This document shows positions 48,013 through 59,589 of a DNA stretch of 64,000 nucleotides, piece after piece. This DNA is from Eumeta japonica (Eukaryota > Arthropoda > Insecta > Lepidoptera > Psychidae). A program made the position numbers and the translations under genes. Numbering within the stretch: the first letter of the stretch is position 1; every line of letters starts with the position of its first letter. Under the pieces are notes generated by a model. The model ran no database searches. It had not been told where the DNA came from and worked only from the letters and a program-made list of their open reading frames with translations. The DNA lies in contig BGZK01000717.1 of NCBI GenBank assembly GCA_005406025.1, forward strand, positions 124,001 through 188,000, in the 5' to 3' direction.

Positions 48013-49679
48013 CATTTTTTAAATTTATTTCTTCATACACAGAGCATTTTTTCTTAAAACAAGTAAGATCCATGATTTTCAATATGTTGATAATAATTAA
48101 AATTAGTAATGAATTTGATGAAACCGTAGACGTGGCTGAAATAAAACGTTTTAATCAATGATCGATAAAGAAAATCCCATACTAGTCACCCATTTACCAA
48201 CCAATTATGAGTATTCATTCATAATTGGTTCGTGTGGACGTATCTAATGTGGGTAACCATGAAAATTATCTTATTAACAACTGTATTTAAAGGCTCGCTT
48301 TTATTATTAGCAATACCTTTTTTGTCCCTTACTGATAAGACATTCATCCTGCCTGTTACGTTAAATAATGTAATAGAAGTATCCTAATCTGATAATTATT
48401 TAAATAGTTAAAATTAAATTATAGAATTTCAAAATGTTTAATGTACAATTACACATTTTGATTATTACACACAAAATATTTTTTTTTTCACACTATCAAT
48501 TTTTCAGTGTCGTGTTTTCCTAATGCATAGAATTGGACTGCACACTCGTACTATAATCAATGTTAGCTTTGACCAACGCAACGCACATAATTGTTTTACA
48601 ATTTAATGAGAAATATATTAAATGTATAATCCATCGTTAAGAATGTCGCCAGTGGGCCTGAGTAACAGTTAGACTTATCGCCGAATGAAATAAAAAGGAA
48701 ACGACACATCATACTGATTAATGGAATGATCGAAATCAGAATCTAGCGGGTGACACAGTGACAGGTGGATGCGCGCGTGCTCACCGATCTACATCAACTG
48801 CCACACGCTTACAACATTACTGAATTGTTTCAGTACAGTGTATTTTTTCTTGTTCGTATATACATAAGTCATTGTTATGATAAAGTGGTTGTTATATTTA
48901 GACTGTTAAGTAAAAAATACTCCAAAATATTTTCTCTTTCGAGCGTAGTCCATATTACGAAATTAATTTATTAATGATACAGTGGTCCGAAAAAGAAACA
49001 TTTATCTAAAAGTTGCCAAAAAAATTTATGATTACTTTAAATAAAAAATCCATTATATTATAAAATAATTAAACACCTCTTATAGCTATCTAATGAAATG
49101 TAATGTTTCGAATTCAATCTAATTATGACATAAAAAAAAATGTTTATACATAAATAAAGAACAGCAAAAATTCCATATGAATTCACATCCAAAACAAAAT
49201 TAAGCACACACAAAGTGAGGAGGCTATAATTGATACTACTGATTAAGTAATTACCAACAGAAGTTTGTCTTATTACTCTAAGTACGTACACATACTATTG
49301 ATCAGAATGAATTTCAGTTAACATTTTTCAAGACCAATTATTTTTAAAGTAATCTTTGAATATTCTTTTAATTTCTTAAAATGTCACATTGGGTACATAT
49401 TTTTTAAGGTGCATACTATAATACTAATTATCTATTTTAAAGGTAATGAAATTTAGATCTTTTGAATTAGAAATGAAATTAAATGAATTTGAATAACGGA
49501 ATCCGCTTTTTAGCGGTTTCTTAAATCTAAATGTGCGGTCGGATTTATTTTTTTTTTCAATATAAAGCGAAGTAAGAAATAAAATCAAATAGTTAAATTT
49601 AATAATTTAGAAAATATATTAATTTATTGAAAATTAGATATTAAATAAAAATAATATATATACTAAATAATAACCTTCA

Positions 49680-49680
<1 letters not shown>
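48013..49680. other. No recognised gene
   Basis: AT-rich. A + frame at 48765-48974 begins with a coding-like stretch (LTDLHQLPHAYNITELF), but it lacks a good acceptor and donor. Confidence 0.38.
48199..48230. repeat. Perfect hairpin, 12 bp arms
   Basis: AACCAATTATGA, an 8 nt loop, then TCATAATTGGTT. Confidence 0.8.

Positions 49681-49707
<27 letters not shown>
49680..49707. repeat. (GA)n microsatellite
   Basis: About 13 uninterrupted GA units followed by GATAGATA. Confidence 0.9.
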
Positions 49708-49710
<3 letters not shown>

Positions 49711-49779
49711 TAAAGTCGCATGAAGGAGACAAAACGCTTTTTCGTTGAGTTACTTATTCTACCAGCTAACTCCCACCGC

Positions 49780-50080
49780 GAGCCGCCTTAAAGAAATCCC
49801 GACGTCACGATGTATTCTATGCCACGATGCACGTGTCTCAACATGTGCCCGTGGAGCGGCGCGCGCCGCCCGCCGCCGCCGGCGTCACAGCGGCCGCGGC
49901 GCTGGTCCGGTGACATCCGGCGCGGGTGACGCCCGTTACGCGATTATTGGATATTTTCACTGATACGTATCTCTCCGGTCGAGCCTGCGCGTGCGTTGAT
50001 GGATAAATAATCGTTCGACTATTTAAGTGTCATAACGACGCATTCACGCCCACGGCCTGTGGCTTGTTGCGGGGGAAGGT
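49780..50080. promoter_or_regulatory. GC-rich island
   Basis: CGCCCGCCGCCGCCGGCGTC, CAGCGGCCGCGGCGCTGG and CCCACGGCCTGTGGCTTG in sharp contrast to AT-rich flanks. Frames through it are alanine/arginine-rich composition artefacts. Confidence 0.35.
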
Positions 50081-50304
50081 GCAGCCGTGAAAAACGAATT
50101 ACGTGTAATAAATAATGTTAGATCCGCCGTTTAATGTTTGGGAAAAAATGTGTGATGTGCTGTTGTGTGATAATTTTATATAAATAATTTTGTTTGTGGG
50201 ATGAAATGTATGTGAAAACGAAATTGGATCCATGTAACTTTCATGTTATACATTATTAAGCTAAGCTTTTTTTTTTCAAATTAAACATATAACACATATA
50301 TATA

Positions 50305-51556
50305 TTTAGGAGTACAAATAAGTTTCCGCCGTTTTGAGAGAGATGGTTATGGCATGAGGCTCTTGTTAGAATTCGCAGATGATAACCGACTTGAAAATTA
50401 GGTTGCTCATTCAAGAACAACGTAACCCTATCATATTATTAACTTCATATTAGCATTACATATTTTTTTTATCCAATAATGTCTAAATTTATGCCAAATA
50501 AGCGTCATTTGCGGGAATTTTTAATTTACTTCTTTAATTTAAAAAGATCTGCAGCTGAGGCACATCAATTGCTCGTAGAAGCATATAATGACGCTCCCTT
50601 GAGTGAGACAACATGTTTTAAAAGTTTGAAAATGGTGATTTTGACGTAGAAGACAAAGATCGCAGTGGAAGGCCAAAACTTTAGGAGAATGCAGAATCGG
50701 AGAAATTGTTGGAGGAAGATTCGTCTCAAACACAAAAGGAACTTGTACTTACATTAGAAGTCACTAAACAAGCAGTCTCAAATTGATTAATATCGTTAGG
50801 AATTATTCATAAATAAGGTAATTGGGTTCTATACGAATTAAAGCCGGGAGTTGTTGAACGCCGATTATGCATGAGTGAAATGTTGCTAGCTAGGCACAAA
50901 AAACAAGCTTTTTACATAAAATCGTCACTGGTGATGGATACATTATAATAATCCGAAAAGAAGAAATTCACGAGGACTACCTGGCCACGCGCCAACATCC
51001 ACAGCAAAACCGAATATACATGGAAAAAAACTCATGCTGTGTATATGGTGGGATCAACGGGGTGTGGTGTATTGCGAATTGCTTTATCCAAGTGAAACAA
51101 ACTCTGGAACTCCATACTGAACACAATTAATGAGATCAAGCCGAGCTCTGAAGGCGAAACACCCTCAATACTACTCCAGACACGACAAAATGATTCTTCT
51201 ACATGATAATGCTCGTCCGCATGTAGCGGTTCCGGTGAAAAACTATTTGAAAACACTTGATTGGGAAGTACTACCCCGCCCGCCGTATTCACCAGACATT
51301 ACGCCGTCCGACTATCATCTGAGCAGCGGTCAGAGCAGCGGTTGACATCGTATTAAGATACCAAAAATTGGGTTAATTCGTGGATAGCCTCAAAAGATAA
51401 GGAGTTCTTCAGACTTGGAATCCAAACGCTGCCTGAAAGATGGAAAAAGTAGTTACTAGTGATGGACAATACGTCGATTAAAATTAAATTACCGTTCTTT
51501 CACAATAAATATTATTTTATTGATAAAAAACAGCGGAAACTTATTTGTACTCCTAA
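50305..51556 (+). mobile_element. Nearly full-length mauritiana-type mariner, inactive
   Basis: About 1.25 kb bounded by terminal inverted repeats. The left end is TTAGGAGTACAAATAAGTTT followed by CCGCCGTTTT; the right end (51527-51556) is its reverse complement with one change in the CCGCTGTTT part. TA flanks both ends (50303 and 51557), as expected for mariner. The transposase starts at ATG 50479 (MSKFMPNKRHLREFL) and continues with AAEAHQLLVEAY, DFDVEDKDRSGRPK, GNWVLYELKPG, then [39 protein letters not shown], and ends FFRLGIQTLPERWKK near 51450. The D in HDN and the last D are kept; the first catalytic region is shifted and eroded. Several stops and frameshifts (about 50625, 50690, 50940, 51345) make it inactive. 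Confidence 0.93.
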
Positions 51557-51834
51557 TATTTTTTTCAATGTGCGCTACCTTAAAATGTATATATATGTAA
51601 TAAGTATATATTATGTATTTAAACATATAAATTAGTATGAATCGTCAGAAACATCATATGTATGTTATTTATTTTGCTTATTCGTATGAAACGAGAAACA
51701 TATGTCTGAATACGATAAGTAATTAAGCATTCTTGCGCTCAACATTGCAAAAATTTTAAAATTAAAAAAGACAAGGGGATTGACTAGATTATCATAAATT
51801 GTACTCAGCGATACATATATTATTATATAATGTA
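51557..51834. other. Spacer
   Basis: Nothing recognised. Confidence 0.4.
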
Positions 51835-52040
51835 CTCACAGGATATAGACATGAAGTAACAATTTCTCTGTATGTTTCGTCCAGTAAGTGAGAGTTCCTG
51901 TAGCCCACCCCCTCCATCAGATATCCTATTTCCTCCCAAGAGACCGGCAATGCGCTGGTGACTGGGGGTCCAGGCATCCATTCGCAGCGATGACCACCTA
52001 CTTACTCTCTGGTAGCTCGCAACTCGTTTACCCCTCGAAA
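51835..52040 (-). repeat. CCGCCGCCCATGGAC dispersed repeat, copy 3 (reverse)
   Basis: TTCGTCCAGTAAGTGAGAG, CCCAAGAGACCGGCAATGCG and CGCAACTCGTTTACCCCTC are reversed blocks of the family; the central CCATGGAC core is eroded here. Confidence 0.68.
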
Positions 52041-52414
52041 GACAATAAAATATTAAATTCTATATTTTAAATATCCTGAAATAATATTGAAATTAGTAAT
52101 ACAATATTTGTATGTCAATAAAAAAGTAAATAAGTTGCACCCAATTTACAAATATAATTGTGTCTACTCGTAGGAATAGTGGTTTCCGTCATACTTTAAA
52201 TTTTTACCATTCTATTTTTTCTATTTTAATTTTAACATACTTCAATATGGCTGTGATCGTTCATTTGGATCATCTTTTTAAATTCTTTAACATTTGGCAA
52301 GAAATCTACATGAAATATGGTTAAAGAGTGGTTAATTACGTAGGAATATCAGAAATCGGTCTTTACTTGTGATACTTCATTACAAATGAGCGTGTCTCTT
52401 TTTTTGTGCAAAAC
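52041..52414. other. Spacer
   Basis: Nothing recognised. Confidence 0.4.
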
Positions 52415-52590
52415 TTGCTTTTTTCTATATATCTTTATTTCATACGTTATGAACAACACTTGACATATATGTATCGCAATATTTTAAGAATTCACATTTT
52501 GCTATTTTACCACTCGCTCGGAAGGTAGTTTTACCTCAAGAAGAACAAGCAAAACACTTGACAGTAACTCTTTTCAAAGTCAAATATATT
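52415..52590 (+). mobile_element. RTE-like LINE 3' end, decayed copy
   Basis: TATATATCTTTATTTCATACG, TTACCACTCGCTCGGAAGG, CTCAAGAAGAACAAGCAAAAC and GTAACTCTTTTCAAAGTC keep the block order of 35478-35670. Confidence 0.58.
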
Positions 52591-54227
52591 ATACTACACA
52601 ACCAAACACATATATATCGATAATATAAAAAGAACAAACAAGTTGAACCGTTATGTTCATGAATATTGGTCCTCTAAATATTTATAAATTCATGTAACTT
52701 ACGAAATATTTACAGAGTTTGTTTTTAGTATTTACAAGAAAGATATTGCTAGACCAATGTTTTATTTTGCTTAATGTACTTTTCCATTTCTCATAATTTT
52801 TATATCTTATTTGTCTACTTTCCTTCGATACTGTGTGTGAGCCCCTGTGACAACCTTAGCTATTCTAACATTTTATTTTTATATTTTAAAGTAGTTTAGA
52901 CGCATATTTGTTTGAAAAGAATGTGAGTTTTGTAAAAATTTCATTCACGGATATTATATTATATTTCGAATTAATTTACTCCTGTTTAAGACTCACAACA
53001 GCTAATGTTAGATAAATACGTAACCCCCCCTTCCTTTGCAAAAAATATTAGTATCTGTCAGCTTCAGCTTCTCTACATTTCATTTTAGGACAACTGGTAA
53101 TTATGGTGTCGATACTACAATCATAATTGCATGTGATCATCTATAAGTTTTACAACATTTGAAATTGTTTAATACAGTTTTATTTTTATTGTAGAAGTAG
53201 ACATGAACCACATCCCTTGATTATCGATACTTATCGAGTAGCTTAAAGTGACTTGAAACTTAACAGGCGGACGGAAACGACGTTGATAAGAAACATGATT
53301 CTGCTTAACGTCATATAACGCTTGGCGGGTTACATGAAGTAGGAGAATAGTCGATAACGAGCCCCTAAAACAACTCCGTCAACATCTATCCTGTGTTAAC
53401 TACCCGTTAACCACATATATAATGGAAAAATAATGCTAATATCGAATTAAATATCTTAAAAGAAGATACTCGATCTTTGATTAACTTAAAAGTAATTTTT
53501 ATCCTTGATTAAAAATACTTTAAAATTATACTTTTAATGACCTTTAAAAAAACTTGATTATCTTTAAAACAAAGCTTTTCCGTATCATATATTTTAATCT
53601 CACTTTTTGCATTCGTGCTTATTTAAAACGTTCGAGAAATGAATCTAATTAAAGTAGTGCACCCAGTACATGTACCGGAATCTCCACACCATTAAATTAA
53701 TGTTTTTACAACTGGTCTCTATCATCCCACTACTGAGTTGGGACACACTATCACCTCCCATAGATCTTTTTATTTAGAGAGCTTGAACTCTAGGTCTCCC
53801 ACACTAGTGTGGTGTGCGTTACAGGCTGCTAACGACCTTTACCACCAATGCAAGAACAACAAATGGAACTGGTCGTGAATTCCGAGACACGGAGCGGGAG
53901 AATTCGATGTATCTCAAAAATTCATTGATCGATACGATACGACCGTTATCAAAATTGGATCGAGTACCTTTTGGTTGAAGTACAACGCTTTTAAGCACTG
54001 AACCCGCTACTTCGCGCTGCATTGATTCATCAAACAAAGATCTAATCATTTTAGTATTTACTTTTATATATTTTAAAACAATATCACATGTCGAATCATT
54101 ACAAATATAGTACATGGACGTATTGCTTTAATTATTCAACATTAAAACTCCCTCAAACCATTTACACAATCTTTATTCTTATAAATACATATAATGTGTG
54201 TAATATGTTGTTAATTTAAACAAAAAC
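52591..54227. other. No recognised gene
   Basis: AT-rich. A 98-codon minus frame at 53819-54115 looks mildly coding-like but has no family match. CACACTAGTGTG is a small palindrome near 53801. Confidence 0.38.
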
Positions 54228-54866
54228 CTAGTTGTTGCTCTGTAAAGAGTTAATAAATAACACTTTACAGAACAACAACTTGAATTTTTTAATACTTTCA
54301 TCTATGACTAAACGAGTACCATCAGCTTCGAAGATGGTCATCCACTGTGTTGCAGTTGATGTTTTTTTTTTTGTGATTTTTTCTATTACAAACTTTACAA
54401 ATAATTTCTTCAAATTAAATTATTTGGATTCTCTCTCCAATTTATCAAAATCTTTCAGGATTTTTGTCAGAGCTTCTGTTGACATTTCATTCCTAAAAAC
54501 CTGCTGTTGTGCTTTTCATGTAATCTCCTCCAGTAAATACCCTTTCAACTGTATATTTCCATCTTCATCCAAATAAGTATAACGTAATTCTGATGTTACT
54601 GAAATCCAGACTTATCTTTTTTCATGTCTTCTGTGCAATGTAGTTCTTACATTTTGATAAGCTTGGGTTTTTATTACCACATCCTATAGTTTTACCGGTT
54701 GTACTTGTGCAGGATTTAAGTATACATTTTTTTCCTCTGTAATAATTGAGATTATGCAAATCAGGTTTGTTTTCGGGTCTTCACTTGGATTTTTAAATTT
54801 TAACTTTTCCAATTTTCTACAACAGCTATAACGTTTTGTAATGTTATTTATTGAAAGAAAAACCAA
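54228..54866 (-). pseudogene. Decayed coding sequence, unidentified
   Basis: On the minus strand a single reading frame of 213 codons runs through this interval and is interrupted only by four in-frame stops, with no frameshift. Parts look clearly protein-like: CRKLEKLKFKNPSEDPKTNL near the start, LNPAQVQPVKL, YTYLDEDGNIQLKGYLLEE, QQQVFRNEMSTEALTKIL, DFDKLERESK, and TATQWMTIFEADGTRLVID near the end. No intron is apparent, which fits a retro-copied gene or a mobile-element protein. I do not recognise the family. It is charged with no membrane segment. Nothing in the neighbourhood extends it. Confidence 0.6.
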
Positions 54867-55369
54867 AGTTTTTGCTCTATAAAAAGTTATTTATTTTCCT
54901 TAATAAAACATAAAATTATATCACAAATGACTTGCAAACACAACTTGCTTCTGCAATTAGTATCAAGTACAAATTTTTATTATTTACTAACCTGTAAAGA
55001 AAACAATATTAAAAACCTTTACTTCCAATCATATTTTATTTTACATATTTCTCTAAAAGAAACCTCAATGTGTTATAGTATAAAGCTAGACAGTCTTTTT
55101 CTCATTATAAAATGAACATAGTGCAAAATACCGCCACCATAGATAATGCTTTGACGTATAAAGTTGAAGTTAATACGTGGGAAATATAAATTTAATGAAG
55201 AGCCGAAAGAGCTTCATTTACATTATATACAGAATTAATTCGATCATGCATCTTTCGCAAATATTCATAATTTTTTTCTATTTTAGAACAACTTTGGAAA
55301 AGTTACTATGACGAAAATATATCATTGGAAAATATGTTTATAAAAAGTATAAAATAATATGAACCCAAT
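54867..55369. other. No recognised feature
   Basis: AT-rich spacer. Confidence 0.45.
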
Positions 55370-55530
55370 CCTTATAAATGTTCGGTCAGACTGCAAGCGT
55401 AGGCGCGATCGTATCGCACGCAGCGCGACACGGCCTCCTCTTATAAGTGTTAATTCGCGACTGATCGTTGCTGTGCGAAGGGGATCACTGGCCGACCGCA
55501 CGGCGCACTGCGGCACGGTACCTACGCTGT
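55370..55530. promoter_or_regulatory. GC-rich island
   Basis: GCGTAGGCGCGATCGTATCG, ACGCAGCGCGACACGGCC and CTGGCCGACCGCACGGCGC. Function is inferred. Confidence 0.3.
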
Positions 55531-55829
55531 ACTAAGGTTGTCGGTACGACATTACTATGTAAACGTTGTAAGCCATTTTTCGCAGAAACGATTACTTCAA
55601 TGACTATGGTTTCTTTTGAAAAATAGTATTACAAGGGGAGGAGATTATTAATATTTGCAAAAAAGTACATGATAAAATCCATTTTCTATGAGGTCATGAA
55701 ATCGTCACAAAATTATTAAATCCATATAAGACACTGGATCATTTTATTAAACCCGTATATTACCTTTTTTTCTAAAAATATTATGAATCTAATTTATTTT
55801 TGTACTTCACATATTTTATCTCTCTACCT
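55531..55829. other. Spacer
   Basis: Nothing recognised. Confidence 0.4.
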
Positions 55830-56440
55830 ATCTACTTTATAACTACATTTCGCCAGCGACTCCACCCGCGTGAACATAGGGCATAGTGCACATCAACCGA
55901 TCACTCTTTGAATCATAATTTCCATCGCTATCCCGTTCTCGATTCCGGAATAATCAATCCGGTTCTGCTCTAGATGCCAATTTGTCTCACTCTCAATTCC
56001 GATCGCGGTCCCAGTTATGTTTCCAGATTCGGTCTCAATCTGAGGATATTCCGACTCTGATCCCGCTCTCAATATCGGTCCCAGTCCCAACACTGATTTC
56101 GGTTCGGTTCTACTCCTCATTCCTATTCCGGTCACGCTCTTGATTCTAATTTTAGAATTTTAGTTTCACTCTCGATGTCAACCTAGGCCTCGTTCTCGAT
56201 TTCGGTCCCTTCCAATCTCGACTCTCGATTCTGCTCCCCGTCACGTTTCTAATGTCGATTCCACCTCCAGTCAGTATTCCGATTTGGATAAATCAGGAAA
56301 CAATAGAATAAAATTTAGTATATATAACTCTAGGATAGTGTAGATTTATATGAATGAAAAAAAAAATTTTAGAATCGATTTAGTAGTTCCGTTTGATATT
56401 ACAAATTCGCAGTCGAAGTAGGGTACAAATGGTATTTTAT
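55830..56440 (+). repeat. CT-rich quasi-tandem repeat family, copy 5 (longest)
   Basis: Opens with a decayed ATTTCGCCAGCGACTCCACC end. It then has some 350 bp of loosely repeated words (CCCGTTCTCGATTCCGGAAT, CAATTCCGATCGCGGTCCC, CTCTCAATATCGGTCCCAG, CGTTCTCGATTTCGGTCCC, AATGTCGATTCCACCTCC), then TAGGATAGTGTAGATTTAT and TCGATTTAGTAGTTCCG. The minus frame at 55893-56135 is the translated repeat (TEPKSVLGLGP-like) and not a gene. Confidence 0.6.
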
Positions 56441-56929
56441 TGCCATGCCTATAACCTTCGCGTACGTGCAACTAATAAATTGACAAAGTTTTATTGCAAT
56501 CGACTGGCAGCATATACAAACAAATATTGATTCTTATTTATTAGATTATGTGATTCTTAGTTTTGCAATCACGCCAATGTTTATCTTTATGAAGATCCTT
56601 AATAAATCAGCATATAACCACAGTATGCTAAAGTCGTATATCGATAATAAAATATTATATGTACGTACCTACTTCGAAACTGGGACGAGCGTTACTTAAA
56701 ATATCGGCTTCAAAACAGCGATTGATGTTTCATAAAAAAAAACAATATTAGTTCTTGAGTCTTACATCTTACCTTTGAGATTTTTTCCTTTTGTGATGAA
56801 TAAATAAATAATCAGAAGTTCAAAAATTTCATAGCTATTCTTTGAGTATTCAGCGGGAAGACTATATGTCAGTAAATGAAGGAAAATGGACAGACAAGCG
56901 GACTTTAATGATTAAGCCTGGGTAGGATT
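56441..56929. other. No recognised feature
   Basis: AT-rich spacer. Confidence 0.45.
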
Positions 56930-57040
56930 AGCATACCTTACGCAAGGGGGCGCCGCGGGCTGCTCGTGCGCCAGGCCGCTCTGCCGCCGATAACATCGCG
57001 CTTGACGGTCCGCTCTGTATAAACAGGAGAGTTTATCATC
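56930..57040. promoter_or_regulatory. GC-rich island
   Basis: GGGGGCGCCGCGGGCTGCTC and TGCCGCCGATAACATCGCGC in AT-rich flanks. Confidence 0.32.
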
Positions 57041-57489
57041 AGCTATGAAAGATCATCGGTACTGTTACTTTGGGGATAATTATCGTGATAAATGAAAAAA
57101 TTATTACGATACTACGTGATTTATAATAATTGTGTTAAATGTTTATTTAATTTATGCGGTGACAAGATATTGATTTGAGTATACCTCAGAAGAAATGAAA
57201 TATAGCTATCATTTTACTGAAGTTCCTTACCGTTTACGTTTTAAATTTATTTTCAATATTTTCCGCCATATGGAATCTAAAAACATTTCTTATGAATTGA
57301 TTGGGTTTATTATATACATGACAAAAGCAAAAGCGGTTTCCTATTATCTTTAATATTAGTGTGCTAATGGGAAAAATTCTCTATTAATGGAATTCTGATT
57401 TATTTTCAAAAGGATTAACAAACAAATTTTTCATACGAGCAGTTTATCTCGTATACAGCTTATATTGTACTCTTACTTCCTAATCGGAC
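57041..57489. other. Spacer
   Basis: Nothing recognised. Confidence 0.4.
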
Positions 57490-57760
57490 TACGGAAGCCA
57501 GCAAAGCGTTCAGTTTCCGATGCTTCCACCACGGCTCCGAGTTCCAAAGACCCTAGCGCGTCTCCGTTTATTTATTCGGCGTCGTGCCCGCCCTCGTCGG
57601 CGCCCGCGACCCGCGTCCGGTAACTCATGAAATGGGTCGTAGTAAGGCGTCTGCACGTTTCCCGGCGCCGACACGTCGTTTCTCTCTCGATCCGTCGGCC
57701 GGCGAAAGGTCGTGCGGATCGCGGGCCGGATAAACGCGCCGGCTATTGAAATCACAATTA
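57490..57760. promoter_or_regulatory. GC-rich island
   Basis: CGTGCCCGCCCTCGTCGGCG, TTTCCCGGCGCCGACACG and CGTCGGCCGGCGAAAGG. The 87-codon minus frame is arginine-rich and composition-driven. Confidence 0.33.
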
Positions 57761-57824
57761 ATAATGAATGCAACTTCGATCTATCGATTTATGAACGCGG
57801 AGAGTTACCGGCGCGCAGTGTTAC

Positions 57825-57930
57825 TCGATAATAACTCGAACCTACTCCATAAATTGACTCGCAATCAAGAGTTGAACCTGTTCCATAAATTAATTTTAAC
57901 TCAAGAGTTAAACCTATTTCGAAAACGATG
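57825..57930. repeat. Short degenerate tandem repeat (~35 bp unit)
   Basis: Three imperfect rounds: AACTCGAACCTACTCCATAA, GAGTTGAACCTGTTCCATAA and GAGTTAAACCTATTTCGAAA. In the + frame this reads as a repeated (Q)ELNLFHKL motif. Confidence 0.6.
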
Positions 57931-58035
57931 ACTTATAGGTATTGTTTTGTTATCATATCATTTAATTGTCGGTCGCCATGTAAGTTGAAAATATGTATCT
58001 ATTGAATTTTAAGAAAATTTATTATTACTTTTTAT

Positions 58036-58320
58036 GGTATAGTTGAGAGGCAAACGAGCAGGTGAGCCATTAGGGAGTAGATGGTCACCGCCGCCCATGG
58101 ACACTCACGACCCCAGAGGAGACATTAGTGCCTTCCTGCTCTCTTGAGAGTGCATAAGATATCTAATGGCGGAGGATCAAGTTAACGGAGGGGGCGAGGG
58201 GGAATGGGCCACCGGCACTCTCGTTCACTGAACGAAATCACACAGCGAAAACTGCTACTTCTCGTTTATATTCTGTGATTGTGATATTTCACCCATCGAG
58301 CCGGCCCATTTTTGCAAGTG
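58036..58320 (+). repeat. CCGCCGCCCATGGAC dispersed repeat, copy 4
   Basis: GTTGAGAGGCAAACGAGCAG, GATGGTCACCGCCGCCCATG, CCAGAGGAGACATTAGTGCC, GGGCCACCGGCACTCTCG and TTCACTGAACGAAATC. Confidence 0.74.
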
Positions 58321-59046
58321 CTGCAGCCAAGTGGGCCACGGTGTAGCTCTACCACAGTAAACATGCCGAGAGTTGTACAGGTCTGGTTTTTGTTGAATGT
58401 TGCGTTAAGCCGCAAAAGGTTGTTGCAATAAAAGGCCAAAAGAATTTTAGAAAGTTTTCCGATTTCTAAATCCCTACTTTGAAACTCTACCGAACATTGA
58501 AGCCAATGGCGTGCAGTGTCTAAACTGGTCGTCAAACACGGCCACTCTGCACCATCTCCTGGCCAAGGAAATTATCTTTGTACACAGAGCAGAGATAAAA
58601 AAAAAAAAAATTGTGTTTAAAACACATTGATTTCAAAATAATTATTTATTTCTTTCAATTTCTTAATAGCTTTAAACAGCACAAGAAGTAAGTATTATGT
58701 TGTCGTGCAAGTACAAAATTATTTTCTATTTTCTGAAGCCGGTTTTTTTTTCAAGTAAATCATTTTGCGTTTTTGAGCGATGGGCAGACCCAGTAAGGAC
58801 ACTTTTATATCATACGTAGAGTAAAGGAACGATGGACGATTGAAACGGAAAATGGAAGACGGAAACGCTTAGAAAAAACAAAATCCTAAATATTGAAACG
58901 ATCACGAAGGAGAGTTCACAGAAGTGCGAAAATAGACTGACGTGTGTGAGAAATTACGTATTTAATAAGTTAAGAAACAGAAGTTAAGAAGATGGAGACC
59001 GTCGCTTTGCTGTGATACGCAATAAATGAACTAATGAATCTTATAA
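58321..59046. other. No recognised feature
   Basis: Mixed to AT-rich. A poly-A run lies at about 58598-58610. No supported gene. Confidence 0.4.
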
Positions 59047-59289
59047 ACCTACCGTACTTGTGACTTCAATTCGCTTCGTGAGCGACCAGCCGATGAATAT
59101 GATGAACAGCGATCTCAACAATTAAGCGTATTGCATAATTATTTCTCACAAAAAGTGCTTAATGAAACTCTAGAAGAAAAAGTCAGTCGATTATTTAATA
59201 TAAGACAAGCAGCACATCGGCCAAGAAATATATTAGCAGCTGAATAGCTTGGAAAAGCCAATAACGTTTTTGTGGATGTACTATGTTAG
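59047..59289 (+). pseudogene. Decayed coding fragment, unidentified
   Basis: An open frame of 66 codons starting after a stop at 59044 reads FNSLRERPADEYDEQR, then LHNYFSQKVLNETLEEKV, then FNIRQAAHRPRNILAAE. It then hits TAG (59245) and resumes for 13 codons (LGKANNVFVDVLC) to a second TAG. The charged, helical, glutamine-rich sequence is unlike chance translation of AT-rich DNA, but I do not recognise it. Candidate origins are a mobile-element protein or a partial gene copy. It lies 0.3 kb upstream of the mariner relic and in my reading is not part of it. Confidence 0.45.
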
Positions 59290-59589
59290 AATTTTCTTCA
59301 ATCATAAGATGAAGCTATAGATGTATTATTATTATTATTATTAGTAGTATTAATTGTGACAATCGTTTTTTATCGCATAGCTTACTCATCATTTATTTTA
59401 TTTTTAGTTTTTAGGTTATTTATTTTATTATAGTTTTGGGGTTATCAGAAACCTTTACAACACCAAATCGAATCCATATTGTTCTTGTTTGATGTAGCAC
59501 GAGAAACTACACTGGGAGATCGGGAATCCAGCATTTTGAAGTGAGCTAGAATAAAACGTTTTTTTGTTACTTAAATACTTGTCACTTAG

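Noticed and set aside
48765..48974. Coding-looking + frame (LTDLHQLPHAYNITELF)
   Set aside because: The acceptor is purine-rich, no plausible donor follows, and the second half of the frame is hydrophobic AT-rich translation.
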